Assembly (NCBI RefSeq): GCF_024172125.1
Contig: NZ_JAMZEA010000003.1
Coordinates: 62,001 to 126,000 of the forward strand
DNA from: Actinomadura rupiterrae
Lineage (GTDB): Bacteria > Actinomycetota > Actinomycetes > Streptosporangiales > Streptosporangiaceae
Reading direction: 5' to 3'
Length of the DNA stretch: 64,000 bases
How positions within the stretch are numbered: position 1 is the first letter of the stretch; the number at the start of each line of letters is the position of its first letter. The notes under the pieces were generated by a model. The model was not told the DNA's origin and did not search any database. It saw only the letters and a list, made by a program, of their open reading frames with translations. The position numbers were made by a program, and so were the translations under genes. This document shows positions 41,950 to 51,027 of this stretch, piece after piece.

Positions 41950-42012
41950 CGGTTTCCGGCGACGTGCGGCCCGGCTCGGGCGGGGGTGCTCCGGGCCGGG
42001 TCAGCGGTGCCT

Positions 42013-42018
42013 TATCGT
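42013..42018 (+). promoter_or_regulatory. -10 element of a probable leaderless promoter (TATCGT)
   Basis: TATCGT followed by six bases and the ATG at 42025, the same layout as at 2607, 5231, 17120 and 35330. Confidence 0.5.
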
Positions 42019-42024
42019 GAACAG

Positions 42025-42753
42025 ATGCCCCAGTCAGCGGAGGAACGCACGGCCGAGTCGGCGCCGCGTCGTCTGCCCCGGGGACGTCACGCCCTCGCGC
42101 CCGAGGTGGTCGAGCGCATCCACCGCGACCGGCTGTACGCGGCGATGGCCGAGGCGATGGCCGAGCGCGGGTACGTCCGCACGTCGGTGGAGGACGTCCT
42201 CAAACGCGCGGTGGTGTCCCGGCAGAGCTTCTACCGGCTGTTCGAGTCGAAGCTCGACTGCTTCATGGGCGCCTTCGAGCGCGCCGGCGAGATCCTGGTC
42301 GCCCACGTCCTGAACGCCCTCGACCCGAACGCCGAGCCCGCCCCCGCCTCCGGCGACGCGCCGGGGAACGGCGGCGCGGTGGCGGCGCGTCCGGCGGACG
42401 ACCCGCTGCCGACGATCGAGCAGGCGATCACCGCCTACCTGGACGTCCTCGCGCAGGAGATGCCGTACGCGCGGCTGTTCCTGGTCGAGGTGTACGCGGC
42501 CGGGGCCGAGGCCGTCGAGCGCCGTACCGCGCTGCAGGCCAGCCTCGCGCAGGTGTTCGCCGACCTGATCGGCGCGAAGGACGACGCGGGCCGCTACACC
42601 TGCCACGTGATCGTCGCCGCGACCAGCGCCATGGTCACCCCGGCCGTCGCGGCAGGCGACCCCGACGCGCTCCGCGCCCTCGGCCCGCCGCTGGTCGACC
42701 ACATCCGCCGCCTCTGGCACGCCGGCATGTTCGACGGCGCCTCACCCGAGTAG
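42025..42753 (+). CDS. TetR/AcrR-family transcriptional regulator
   Basis: A 242-aa protein. It has a 20-residue basic lead, then a helix-turn-helix of TetR type (AMAEAMAERGYVRTSVEDVL, then VVSRQSFYRLFESKLDCFMG). The linker is Pro/Gly-rich. The C-terminal helical domain includes EQAITAYLDVLAQEMPYARL and a late helix with LVDHIRRLWHAG. It follows the P450 by 75 bases in the same direction but has its own leaderless-type promoter. The target is not visible; the P450 or its own gene are candidates. Confidence 0.85.
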   Translation: MPQSAEERTAESAPRRLPRGRHALAPEVVERIHRDRLYAAMAEAMAERGYVRTSVEDVLKRAVVSRQSFYRLFESKLDCFMGAFERAGEILVAHVLNALDPNAEPAPASGDAPGNGGAVAARPADDPLPTIEQAITAYLDVLAQEMPYARLFLVEVYAAGAEAVERRTALQASLAQVFADLIGAKDDAGRYTCHVIVAATSAMVTPAVAAGDPDALRALGPPLVDHIRRLWHAGMFDGASPE

Positions 42754-42760
42754 AGGCCGG

Positions 42761-43429
42761 TCAGTCGGTGAGCCAGCCGGGGCTGACCAGGCCGGACTCG
42801 TAGGCCAGGACGACGAGCTGGGCGCGGTCACGCGCGCCGAGCTTGGTCATGATGCGGCTGATGTGCGTCTTGGACGTCGTGGGGCTGAGCACCAGGTGCG
42901 CGGCGATCTCGTCGTTGCTGAGCCCGGCGGCGGCCAGCCGCAGCACCTCGCGCTCGCGGTCGGTCAGCGCGGCGAGGCGCGGCCCGGGATCGGGCGCCCG
43001 GACGCGTCCCGCGAACTCGCCGATCAGCCGCCTTGTGATCCGCGGCGTGATCAGCGCGTCTCCCCGGTGCACGACCCGGACGGCCTGGATCAGCTCCTCC
43101 GGCTCGGTGTCCTTGAGCAGGAAGCCGCTCGCGCCCGCTCGCAGCGCGCCGTAGACGTACTCGTCCAGGTCGAAGGTGGTCAGGATGACCACGCGGACGC
43201 CGTCCAGCCGCGCGTCGGCGGAGATCGTCCGGGCCGCTTCGAGGCCGTCCATGCCGGGCATCCGGATGTCCATCAGGACGACGTCGGGCCGCAGCTCGCG
43301 GACGCGCTCGATCGCCTGCGCGCCGTCGCCCGCCTCGCCGACGACCTCGATGTCGTCCTCGTCCGACAGGATCGAGCGGAAGCCCGCGCGGACCAGCCGC
43401 TGGTCGTCGGCGAGCAGAACCTTGATCAT
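42761..43429 (-). CDS. NarL/LuxR-type response regulator
   Basis: A 222-aa two-component regulator. The receiver domain shows LLADDQRLVRAG (acidic pocket), VVLMDIRMPGMDGLE with the phospho-acceptor Asp, and VVILTTFDLDEY with the conserved Thr and Lys further on. The C-terminal LuxR helix-turn-helix is LTDREREVLRLAAAGLSNDE then TTSKTHISRIMTKLGARDR. Its gene overlaps the histidine kinase gene by ATGA (43426-43429), so both are made together. The input signal and target genes are unknown. Confidence 0.95.
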   Translation of the reverse strand: MIKVLLADDQRLVRAGFRSILSDEDDIEVVGEAGDGAQAIERVRELRPDVVLMDIRMPGMDGLEAARTISADARLDGVRVVILTTFDLDEYVYGALRAGASGFLLKDTEPEELIQAVRVVHRGDALITPRITRRLIGEFAGRVRAPDPGPRLAALTDREREVLRLAAAGLSNDEIAAHLVLSPTTSKTHISRIMTKLGARDRAQLVVLAYESGLVSPGWLTD

Positions 43430-44553
43430 GCCGTCCTCTTCCCATAGGGCAGCCGAGCGCGCACGCGGAACCCGCCCTCCGGCCCGGCCTCCGCGCTGAA
43501 CTCGCCGCCCAGCGCCCGCACACGTTCCCGCATCCCACCGATCCCACTCCCCGTCCCATCGTCTTGGCTCGGGGCGGGGCCGTTGTCGGTGATCTCGATC
43601 AGCACGGCGTCCGGGGCACGCTCGATGCGGACGGTGGCGTGTGACGCGTGCGCATGCTTGACCACGTTGGTCAGCGCCTCTTGGACGATCCGGTAGGCGG
43701 CGAGGCCGACCTCGGCCGGTGGCGGAGGTCCGTCCCCGGACGTCTCCTGCCGCACGTCGAGCCCGGCCGAGCGGGCCCGCTCGATCAGCTCTCCGAGCCG
43801 GTCGAGGCCCTGGACGGGCGCGGTAGGCGCGTCCTCGCCGTCCTGCCGCAGGACGCCGAGCATCGCGCGCAGCTCGCGCAGCGCCTCGATGCTCGTCTCG
43901 CGGATCGCGGTCAGCGACTCCTCGGCATGCTCCTCGCCGCGCCTGCGGTCCTTGGCGAAGCGCCGCAGCGCCGCCGCCGACTGGACGCTGATCAGCGACA
44001 GGTGGTGGCCGACGACGTCATGCAGTTCGCGCGCGATACGCAGCCGCTCTTCGGTGGCGGCGCGCTGCTCGGCCTCGTGCGCGTGCGCGGCGGTCGTGTG
44101 CCGCAGCCATCCGATCAGGACGACCGCGACGAGCCATCCGGCGAGCATGAACAGCGCGACGCCGTTGACGTCGCCGTTGCCCGCGAGCGTCCCGAGGCCG
44201 GTGAGGCCGAGCGCGACCAGGCCCAGCGCGACGGCCGCGCTGTGGCGTCCGCGCTCGGCGACCGAGTACAGCGCGACCATGAACGCCGCTAGCAGCGGCC
44301 CGTCGTACTCGCTGAGCAGGTAGTACGCGATCGTCAGGACGAGCATGAACGCCGCGACCGCGACCGGGTACGCGCGCCGCGCGACCAGCGCCCCGCACAC
44401 CGCGACGAGCAGCACCCAGGACAGCGCGGTGACCGACCACGGCTCCTCGCGCGGGCCGAACAGCGACCGCGAACTCCCCACCGCGACGAGCAGCAGCACA
44501 CCGAGGGCGACCGCGACGTCCGCCGCCCGCCCGCGAGGCCACCCGATCACCAT
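43426..44553 (-). CDS. HisKA_3 sensor histidine kinase
   Basis: A 375-aa membrane kinase. Residues 1-145 hold about five to six hydrophobic segments without a large external sensor domain, a DesK-like topology. The dimerisation box has RIARELHDVVGHHLSLISVQ with the phospho-accepting His, and the ATPase domain has AAYRIVQEALTNVVKHA (N box) and ITDNGPAPSQDDGTGSGIGG (G boxes). It phosphorylates the response regulator encoded just downstream. The ATG at 44553 is preceded by TAGGCT and 7 bases, which suggests leaderless transcription. Membrane or lipid stress is the typical class of signal, by analogy only. Confidence 0.93.
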   Translation of the reverse strand: MVIGWPRGRAADVAVALGVLLLVAVGSSRSLFGPREEPWSVTALSWVLLVAVCGALVARRAYPVAVAAFMLVLTIAYYLLSEYDGPLLAAFMVALYSVAERGRHSAAVALGLVALGLTGLGTLAGNGDVNGVALFMLAGWLVAVVLIGWLRHTTAAHAHEAEQRAATEERLRIARELHDVVGHHLSLISVQSAAALRRFAKDRRRGEEHAEESLTAIRETSIEALRELRAMLGVLRQDGEDAPTAPVQGLDRLGELIERARSAGLDVRQETSGDGPPPPAEVGLAAYRIVQEALTNVVKHAHASHATVRIERAPDAVLIEITDNGPAPSQDDGTGSGIGGMRERVRALGGEFSAEAGPEGGFRVRARLPYGKRTA

Positions 44554-44588
44554 GCGCCCAAGCCTAGAGTCCCCCGCCCGCCCCCACT

Positions 44589-45443
44589 TCAGCTCGTGGT
44601 CTCGGTGCGGAAGGCGCCTGGGGGCATGCCTGTGTGGCGTTCGAAGAACTTGGCGAAGTTGGCGGCGTCGTCGAAGCCGAGGCGGGCGGCGCAGCGGGCG
44701 GCGGGGAGGTCCGCGTCGATCAGCAGCCGCCGGGCCTCCAGGGCGACGCGCTGGTCGATGAAGCGCTTGGCGGTCTGCCCGGTCGCGGCGAGCGTCGCGC
44801 GGGTCAGGGTGCGCGGCGCGTAGCCGAGCTGCGCGGCATAGTGCGCGACCTGCCGCGAGCGCCGGAAGTCGCGCTCGACGGCCGCACGGAAGGCGGCGAA
44901 CACCTCGTTCGCCGCCGGGGACGCGCCTCCCGCGCGCACCGAAGCCTCCGGCAGCAGCCGCAGGATCAGCACCGCGAGCAGGTGCCGCAGCACTTCCGCG
45001 TCCGGCGAAGGCTCCATGTATTCGGCGCGCAGATGCTCCAACGCCGTCCGCAGTGGACGCGTCGGAGGTGCCGTCCAGCAGGACGGCCCGAACGGGTCGT
45101 CGGCGGCCGTGCGCGCGATGCCCGGCGGCGGGAAGTCGGAGCGGAAGAGGATGAGGGCGCCGTCGATCTCCTCCACGCCGTCCAGCCGGTGGACGACGCC
45201 GGGCCTGATCCAGAGCACGGAACCGGGGCCGAGCGGGTGGCGCACGAAGTCGACCGTGTGATGGCCGGTGCCGCGCTCGACGACGCCGAGCACATGGAAC
45301 TCGGGACGCTGGGCGGCGGAGCGCCGCTCTCGGGGGCCCAGCTCGCGCAGCCGCGCGAACGACATGACCTCGATCCCGTACGGCGCGTCCACGGGGCCGA
45401 GGTACGGGATCGTCGCGATCGCTTCGTGTCCGTTTTTCACCAT
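44589..45443 (-). CDS. AraC-family regulator with cupin sensor domain
   Basis: A 284-aa protein. The N-terminal 140 residues look like an AraC cupin (RPEFHVLGVVERGTGHHTVD, then GSVLWIRPGVVHRLDG), a small-molecule pocket. The C-terminal double helix-turn-helix contains HYAAQLGYAPRTLTRATLAA and CAARLGFDDAANFAKFFERHTG, followed by MPPGAFR, the standard end. It is divergent from the alpha/beta hydrolase gene at 45523 and probably controls it together with the genes behind it. Its effector is unknown. Confidence 0.92.
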   Translation of the reverse strand: MVKNGHEAIATIPYLGPVDAPYGIEVMSFARLRELGPRERRSAAQRPEFHVLGVVERGTGHHTVDFVRHPLGPGSVLWIRPGVVHRLDGVEEIDGALILFRSDFPPPGIARTAADDPFGPSCWTAPPTRPLRTALEHLRAEYMEPSPDAEVLRHLLAVLILRLLPEASVRAGGASPAANEVFAAFRAAVERDFRRSRQVAHYAAQLGYAPRTLTRATLAATGQTAKRFIDQRVALEARRLLIDADLPAARCAARLGFDDAANFAKFFERHTGMPPGAFRTETTS

Positions 45444-45522
45444 GTCCAGCCCGGATCTTACCTCGCTGTGAGATAGGGGATCCCGCCAGGCTGTCGTTAT
45501 CCACCACGAAGGAGAACGCGCG

Positions 45523-46338
45523 ATGCCTTACGCCGAGATCGACGGCCAGAAGATCCACTACCTGGACACGGGCGGGGACGGCCCGGCCGTGGTGTTCAGC
45601 CACGGCAACCTCATGGACGCGGGCATGTGGGAGCGGCAGATCGCCGCGCTCCCCCGCGTCCGCCGCATCGCCTGGGACGCGCGCCTGCACGGCCGCACCT
45701 CCGACGACGGACGCGTCCCGACCTACTGGAGATCCGCCGAGGACCTGCTCGGCCTGCTCGACCACCTCGACTTGCCGCGCGCGGTGCTCGTCGGGCATTC
45801 GCAGGGCGGTTTCGTCTCGCTGCGCGCCGCGCTCACCGCGCCCGGACGCGTCGCCGGACTCGTCCTGATCGACACGGCCGCCGATCCGTGGCCGCCCGAA
45901 GCGCTGGAGCAGATGACGCACGTCCGCGACGGCATGCGGAACGCCGGACCGGAGGCGGTTGCACCCGCTTTGCTCCCCTTCCTGCTCGGCGACGAGCCCG
46001 ACCTGCACGAAGAGTGGCTTGCGCGTTGGCGAATGCAGCCGCGCGCCCGGCTCGCGGACGCGGTCGCGATGCTCATGGCCGTGGACGGCGTCCGCGACCG
46101 GCTGTCCGAAATCGACGCGCCCGCCCTGGTCGTCCACGGGACCGAAGACGGCCCGGTTCCGGTGGCCGCCGGGATCGCGCTGCATGCGGGCCTGCCGAAC
46201 ACCATCGCCGACCCGGTGCTCATCCCCGGCGCCGCGCACACGCCTCCGCTCACGCATCCGGACGCCGTGACGGACGCCGTTGACCGGATGGTGGAACGGG
46301 TTCTAGTCTCGGCGGAGCGAAACCAAGCTAACGCTTGA
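45523..46338 (+). CDS. Alpha/beta hydrolase
   Basis: A 271-aa protein with a complete hydrolase core: FSHGNLMDAGMW (oxyanion hole), WDARLHGRTS, VGHSQGGFVSLRAAL (nucleophile elbow), VVHGTEDGPVP (acid) and GAAHTPPLTHPD (catalytic His). No membrane anchor. It may hydrolyse esters, lactones or C-C bonds; the substrate is not predictable. AAGGAGAA lies 8 bases before the ATG. The gene leads a probable operon with a DUF1214-like protein, an SDR and a sulfotransferase-type protein, divergent from an AraC regulator. Confidence 0.9.
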   Translation: MPYAEIDGQKIHYLDTGGDGPAVVFSHGNLMDAGMWERQIAALPRVRRIAWDARLHGRTSDDGRVPTYWRSAEDLLGLLDHLDLPRAVLVGHSQGGFVSLRAALTAPGRVAGLVLIDTAADPWPPEALEQMTHVRDGMRNAGPEAVAPALLPFLLGDEPDLHEEWLARWRMQPRARLADAVAMLMAVDGVRDRLSEIDAPALVVHGTEDGPVPVAAGIALHAGLPNTIADPVLIPGAAHTPPLTHPDAVTDAVDRMVERVLVSAERNQANA

Positions 46339-46358
46339 CCGAGACCTCGGGAGGCCCG

Positions 46359-47600
46359 GTGGCCACGGAGCCGTTCGAGCGCGCGACCACGGAACCGCCC
46401 GCCACCGAGGCGGTTGCGTCGGGGGCGGCCACGGAGGGGTTTGCGCGGGCGGTCGCGGAGGCGGAGGGGATCATTCGGGCCGCGCCGCACGTCCGGTCGG
46501 AGCTGGATCTCGCCGAGGGCCTGGCATACCTGGCCGGGAGCGTCCGGGCGTCGCTGCACATGGCGTGGGCGTACGAGCGGGACTTCCCGTTCTTCGCGCG
46601 CTCGACCGGGCCGCACTCCAAGCTCGGCCTGGACAATCCCGACACGCTGTACTTCAACGCCTACCTGCGCGACAACGCCGAGTACGTGGTGACCGGACGG
46701 CGCGGAACCACCGCCGACCTGAGCTTCCAGGTGCTCAACGGCGACTACACGCCGTCCGCCTCGCCGGACAGCCTGAACGCGTTCGACGACCGCGCGTTCG
46801 AGATCGCGCCGAACGGCGAGTACGAGCTGCGTTTCGGTCCGCCGGACCCGGACCGCAAGGACGACCCGAACTACGTCGCGCTCGGCGAGGGTGCGGCGAT
46901 GCTGCTCGTCCGCGAGGTGTACAGCGACTGGGCGGACGAGCGGCCCGGCGAGATCCGCATCCACCGCGCCGACCGGCTCGGAGCCGCGCCCGCAGCGCCG
47001 ACGCCCGAGCGCGAGGCGAGGCGGTTCGACGTCGCCGGCAAGATGCTCGTCAACCGGATCAGGACGTTCCTGGCGTTCCCCGAGTGGCACTACCTGAAGC
47101 TGCCGGTCAACACCATGACCGAGCCGCGCCCGACGCCCGGCGGCCTGACCACGCAGTACTCGTCCGTCGGGCACTACGACCTCGCCCCGGACGACGCGCT
47201 GGTGATCACCGTCCCGCGCTCGGACGCGCCCTACCAGGGCTTCCAGCTCGGCAGCATGTGGTACATCTCGCTCGATTACGTCAACCACCAGACGAGCCTC
47301 ACCGCCGACCAGGCCGTCCCCGACCCGGACGGCATGATCCGCCTCGTCGTCGCCGAGCGCGATCCCGGCCTCGCGAACTGGATCGAGTGCACCGGCCACG
47401 ACCGCGGCTTCCTCCAGATCCGGTGGCAGCGGCTCTCCCGCGAACTCACCCCCGCGGACGGCCCGCAGGTCGAGGTCGTCCCGTTCGACGAACTTCCGGC
47501 GCGGCTGCCGTTCCACGAGCGGCAGCGCGTGACCGGTCCGCAGTGGGCGGAGCGGATCGCTGCCCGCCAGGTCTCGACCGCGCGAAGGATGCTGGGCTGA
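46359..47600 (+). CDS. DUF1214-like (and partly DUF1254) domain protein
   Basis: A 413-aa protein from the GTG at 46359, which has GGGAGG 5 bases upstream; the earlier TTG at 46335 lacks a site. The domain has LDNPDTLYFNAYLRDNAEYV, LNGDYTPSASPDSL and, later, YLKLPVNTMTEPR, SVGHYDLAPDDALVI and QLGSMWYISLDYVNHQTSL. This combination is found in actinobacterial proteins of the DUF1214 group that accompany sulfotransferase-family and SDR genes in lipid or steroid catabolic regions. Enzymatic function is unknown. Its stop overlaps the SDR start (TGATG). Confidence 0.78.
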   Translation: MATEPFERATTEPPATEAVASGAATEGFARAVAEAEGIIRAAPHVRSELDLAEGLAYLAGSVRASLHMAWAYERDFPFFARSTGPHSKLGLDNPDTLYFNAYLRDNAEYVVTGRRGTTADLSFQVLNGDYTPSASPDSLNAFDDRAFEIAPNGEYELRFGPPDPDRKDDPNYVALGEGAAMLLVREVYSDWADERPGEIRIHRADRLGAAPAAPTPEREARRFDVAGKMLVNRIRTFLAFPEWHYLKLPVNTMTEPRPTPGGLTTQYSSVGHYDLAPDDALVITVPRSDAPYQGFQLGSMWYISLDYVNHQTSLTADQAVPDPDGMIRLVVAERDPGLANWIECTGHDRGFLQIRWQRLSRELTPADGPQVEVVPFDELPARLPFHERQRVTGPQWAERIAARQVSTARRMLG

Positions 47601-48373
47601 TGCTGGACGGACGGGTCGTCGTCATCTCCGGGGTCGGCCCCGGCCTCGGGCGCGGGCTGGCGCTCCAGTGCGCAAAGGCGGGCGCGGACGTGGTGCTCGC
47701 CGCGCGCACCGAGAAGCGCCTGGACGAGGTGGCTGAGGAAGTCCGCGCGCTGGGCCGCCGCGTCACCGCTGTCCGGACCGACATCCGCGACCAGGCGTCC
47801 TGCGAGCGGCTCGTCCGCGAAGCGCTCGATGCGCACGGACGCGTGGACGGCCTGGTCAACAACGCGTTCGCGATCCCGCCCCTGCAAGACCTCCTGGACG
47901 TGGACATCGCGGCCGTCCGAAAAGGCTTCGAGACGAACGTCCTCGCGGCGCTGAACCTGACCAGGCTGTTCGTCCCCACGCTCGTCGAGGCGAGGGGGTC
48001 GGTGGTGATGGTCAACTCGGCCGTCCTGCGGCACTCGAAGCCGACGTTCGGCGCGTACAAGATGGCGAAGTCGGCGCTGCTCGCGCTCGCGCAGGGCCTG
48101 TCCACCGAGCTGGGGCCGCGCGGCGTCCGGGTGAACACGGTCGCGCCCGGCTGGATCTGGGCCGACAACCTGAAGTGGTACTTCGACCACCTCGCCAAGG
48201 AGCGCGGCACGACGTCCCAGCAGGTCTACGACGAGACGGCCGAGACGATCGACCTGCGCAAGCTCCCCGAACCGGACGAGATCGCCGACGCGGCCGTTTT
48301 CCTGCTGTCCTCGTACGCGCGCGCGATCACCGGCCAGTGCCTCGACGTCAACGGCGGCGAGTTCCACCACTGA
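47600..48373 (+). CDS. Short-chain dehydrogenase/reductase
   Basis: A 257-aa SDR with the cofactor motif SGVGPGLGRGLALQCAKAG (TGxxxGxG variant), acidic/basic turn AART that favours NADP(H), DIRDQASC, the NNAF strand, catalytic Ser in VMVNSAVLRH and the YKMAK active site (Tyr and Lys). The C-terminal end GQCLDVNGGEFHH is standard. It oxidises or reduces a hydroxyl or carbonyl group on an unknown substrate. It is translationally coupled to the DUF1214-like gene and followed by the sulfotransferase-family gene, all in one direction. Confidence 0.93.
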   Translation: MLDGRVVVISGVGPGLGRGLALQCAKAGADVVLAARTEKRLDEVAEEVRALGRRVTAVRTDIRDQASCERLVREALDAHGRVDGLVNNAFAIPPLQDLLDVDIAAVRKGFETNVLAALNLTRLFVPTLVEARGSVVMVNSAVLRHSKPTFGAYKMAKSALLALAQGLSTELGPRGVRVNTVAPGWIWADNLKWYFDHLAKERGTTSQQVYDETAETIDLRKLPEPDEIADAAVFLLSSYARAITGQCLDVNGGEFHH

Positions 48374-48385
48374 GGAGTGAGCCCT

Positions 48386-49522
48386 ATGGACGGCGGGACG
48401 ACCACCGTAGGCACGGTCGAGGATCTGCACGCTTCGGCTACGCGCATGACCGGCCTCACCGATTTCGGCGAGGACGACTACACCGACGGTCTCGAAACGC
48501 TTCTCGCGTCCTACCGCGAGGAGGCGCGCCTCACCCCGCTCGGCAGCAAAGTGCAGCGCGCGTTCCTTCGCGGTGCATTGACCGCGCGCCTGTTCGCCGA
48601 GGACGCCTGGAAACGGAACCCCGCCTACACCTCCGTGCCGATCGAGCGCCCGATCTTCGTCACCGGCCTCCCCCGCACCGGGACGACCGCGCTGCACCGG
48701 CTGCTCACCGCCGACCCGTCCCATCAGGGCCTCGAACTGTGGCTGACCGAGGTCCCGCAGCCGCGCCCGCCACGCGCCACGTGGGCGGACGATCCGGTCT
48801 TCCAGGCCGTCCAGGCGAGCTACGAGCGGCACCACGTCGAGCATCCGGAGTTCATGGGCGTCCACTACATGTCGGCGGACATGGTCGAGGAGTGCTGGCA
48901 ACTGCTGCGCCAGTCGATGCGGTCGATCTCGTTCGAGTGCCTGGCGCACCTGCCGTCCTACTCCGCGTGGCTCGCCGGGCAGGACTGGACGCCCGCGTAC
49001 CGCCGCCACCGCCGCCTGCTCCAGCTCATCGGCCTGAACGACCCGGGACGCCGCTGGGTGCTGAAGAATCCGAGCCACCTGTTCGCGCTGGACGCGCTGT
49101 TCGAGGTGTACCCGGACGCGCTGGTCGTCCAGACGCACCGCGACCCGCGCACGGCGATGGCGTCGATGTGCAGCCTCGCCGCGCACGCGACCGACGGCTG
49201 GTCCGAGCTGTTCCGCGGCGAGGTGATCGGCCGCGACCAGCTGGACCTGTGGTCACGCGGCCTGGACGCCTTCCGCCTCGAACGCACCCGGCACGCCCCG
49301 TCCCGCTTCTTCGACGTCCAGTACGAGGACTTCGTCCGCGACCCGCTCGGCACGGTCGAGGCGATCTACACGCGTTTCGGCCTGCCCCTCACCGACGATG
49401 CGCGCGCCGCAATGAAGAACCTCCACACCGCGTCGAACGAGGGCCGCGCCCGCCCGTCCCACCACTACACCCTCGCCGACTTCGCCCTCACCCAAGCCCA
49501 GGTCGACGCGAAGTTCGCCTGA
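48386..49522 (+). CDS. Sulfotransferase family protein
   Basis: A 378-aa protein. The 5'-phosphosulfate loop is visible at residues about 88-103 (PIFVTGLPRTGTTALHRLL), and a 3'-phosphate-binding region appears as LVVQTHRDPRTAMASMCSL with the Arg and Ser. The helical C-terminal part is longer than in classical cytosolic sulfotransferases and fits the actinobacterial group found near P450, SDR and steroid or lipid genes. It should use PAPS, but a catalytic base is uncertain. The ATG at 48386 was chosen over the GTG at 48377 because GGAG then lies at usable distance. Confidence 0.9.
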   Translation: MDGGTTTVGTVEDLHASATRMTGLTDFGEDDYTDGLETLLASYREEARLTPLGSKVQRAFLRGALTARLFAEDAWKRNPAYTSVPIERPIFVTGLPRTGTTALHRLLTADPSHQGLELWLTEVPQPRPPRATWADDPVFQAVQASYERHHVEHPEFMGVHYMSADMVEECWQLLRQSMRSISFECLAHLPSYSAWLAGQDWTPAYRRHRRLLQLIGLNDPGRRWVLKNPSHLFALDALFEVYPDALVVQTHRDPRTAMASMCSLAAHATDGWSELFRGEVIGRDQLDLWSRGLDAFRLERTRHAPSRFFDVQYEDFVRDPLGTVEAIYTRFGLPLTDDARAAMKNLHTASNEGRARPSHHYTLADFALTQAQVDAKFA

Positions 49523-49666
49523 CCCTGTGCCACTGACGCCCGCTTCACCTGATCCTGGTCGTGCGGCTGAATCCTCCCGAAGGAGGAAACGCGGTCGTAC
49601 GACTGGCCGCACGGACGGCCCGGACGCCGGAGGCGCGTTCCGCTCGCCGCGCCCGAAGCTGGACGC

Positions 49667-50110
49667 ATGACGACGACGAACGTCCCGCGTCCGCGACCGC
49701 GCCATCGCGTCGGCCGGGTCCCCGCCTCCGAACGCCTGCTCGCCGGGGCGCTCGCGATCGGCGCCGCCGTCCTCGTGGTCTGGACGGTCGGCATGGCCTT
49801 CTCCATCCCGCCCGCCGAGCCGCGCCCGGTGAACTGGGCGCTGCTGTGGTGCGGATTCGACGCGATCGAGGTCGTCGCGATGGCGATCGCGGCGGTGCTC
49901 GTCCGGCGGCGCGACGCGCTCGCGCCGATGGCGCTGTCCGCGCTCGCGACGCTGATGGTCGCGGACGCCTGGTTCGACATCATGACGGCCCGTTCCGGCT
50001 ACCTCCCAGCGGCCCTCTCAATGGCCGCATTCCTGGAACTCCCCCTGGCCGCCGCCCTGACCGCCTTCGCCGTCCGCATCACCCGCCGAGGCGCAACGCA
50101 GGCTTCGTGA
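49667..50110 (+). CDS. Hypothetical small membrane protein (four helices)
   Basis: A 147-aa protein with a basic Pro/Arg-rich start and four hydrophobic segments at about residues 25-48, 60-80, 86-106 and 115-137 (for example LLAGALAIGAAVLVVWTVG and ALLWCGFDAIEVVAMAIAAV). DAWFDIMTARSG between the helices is conserved-looking in actinomycete proteins of this size. No function is known. It lies between the sulfotransferase operon and a DUF574 methyltransferase, probably on its own. Confidence 0.75.
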   Translation: MTTTNVPRPRPRHRVGRVPASERLLAGALAIGAAVLVVWTVGMAFSIPPAEPRPVNWALLWCGFDAIEVVAMAIAAVLVRRRDALAPMALSALATLMVADAWFDIMTARSGYLPAALSMAAFLELPLAAALTAFAVRITRRGATQAS

Positions 50111-50210
50111 GCGGCGCATCGCAGCCATCGTGACCAGCGCATCGCAGACGTCTTGGAACCGTCCTGATGAAAGATCGCGAAGATCGCGGCGGGTGTGGTT
50201 GTCTGGGCGC

Positions 50211-51026
50211 ATGAACGAGATTCGGCCGGTGCCGCCCGGTATCGACCCCTCGGTGCCCAGCGTGGCCCGGATGTACGACCACTACCTCGGCGGCAAGGAC
50301 AACTACGCGTCCGACCGGGAGGCGGCGGCCGCGGTGATCGAGGCCAGCATCCGGACCGGCACCGACATCAGGGTGGCGGTCCGGGACAACCGCGCGTTCC
50401 TCGGCCGGACGGTCCGGGCCCTCGCCGAGGCGGGCGTCCGGCAGTTCATCGACATCGGCGCGGGCCTGCCGACGCAGGAGAACGTGCACCAGGTCGCGCT
50501 GCGCGCCGCACCCGACGCCCGCATCGTGTACGTGGACAACGATCCGATCGTCCTCGTGCACGCGCGCGCGTTGCTCGCCGACAACCCGCGCACGCGCGTC
50601 ATCGAGGGCGACCTGCACGACCCGGCCGCGATCCTGGACGACCCCGAGGTCACCCGGCACATCGACTTCGGGCAGCCCGTCGCGGTCGTGTTCTGCGCGA
50701 TCCTCCAGTTCATCCCGGACGACGCGGAGATCGCGGCCATCCTGGAGACCGTCCGCGGCCGGCTGGCGTCCGGCAGCCACCTGGTGATCTCGCACCCGTT
50801 CCCCGGCGAGCAGCCGGACGAGGTGTTCGACACCGTCAGCGACGTCTACACCCGCACCCGCTCCGGGTCGTTCACGATCCGCGGCAGCAAGGCCATCACC
50901 TCGTTCTTCGCCGGCACCGAGCTGCTCGAACCCGGCATCGTGCCCGTCCAGAACTGGCGGAACGGCGACACCGAGCCGGACTTCACCGTCCCGTCCTACC
51001 TGGGCGGAGTCGGCCGCCTCATCTGA
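50211..51026 (+). CDS. SAM-dependent methyltransferase, DUF574 family
   Basis: A 271-aa protein. The start is typical for DUF574: IDPSVPSVARMYDHYLGGKD, where the DYYLGGKDNY-like segment is the family signature. The SAM site follows: FIDIGAGLPTQENVHQVA, IVYVDNDPIVLVHARALL (acidic motif II), DFGQPVAVVFCAILQFIPDD. Streptomycetes and relatives carry many copies of unknown substrate, often near XRE/DUF397 genes, as in this window. The ATG at 50211 opens the conserved domain directly; an upstream extension is not supported. Confidence 0.93.
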   Translation: MNEIRPVPPGIDPSVPSVARMYDHYLGGKDNYASDREAAAAVIEASIRTGTDIRVAVRDNRAFLGRTVRALAEAGVRQFIDIGAGLPTQENVHQVALRAAPDARIVYVDNDPIVLVHARALLADNPRTRVIEGDLHDPAAILDDPEVTRHIDFGQPVAVVFCAILQFIPDDAEIAAILETVRGRLASGSHLVISHPFPGEQPDEVFDTVSDVYTRTRSGSFTIRGSKAITSFFAGTELLEPGIVPVQNWRNGDTEPDFTVPSYLGGVGRLI

Positions 51027-51027
51027 G

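Noticed and set aside
42761..44553. Linking the two-component system to the P450 or TetR genes
   Set aside because: They are on opposite strands with separate start signals; proximity alone is not support.
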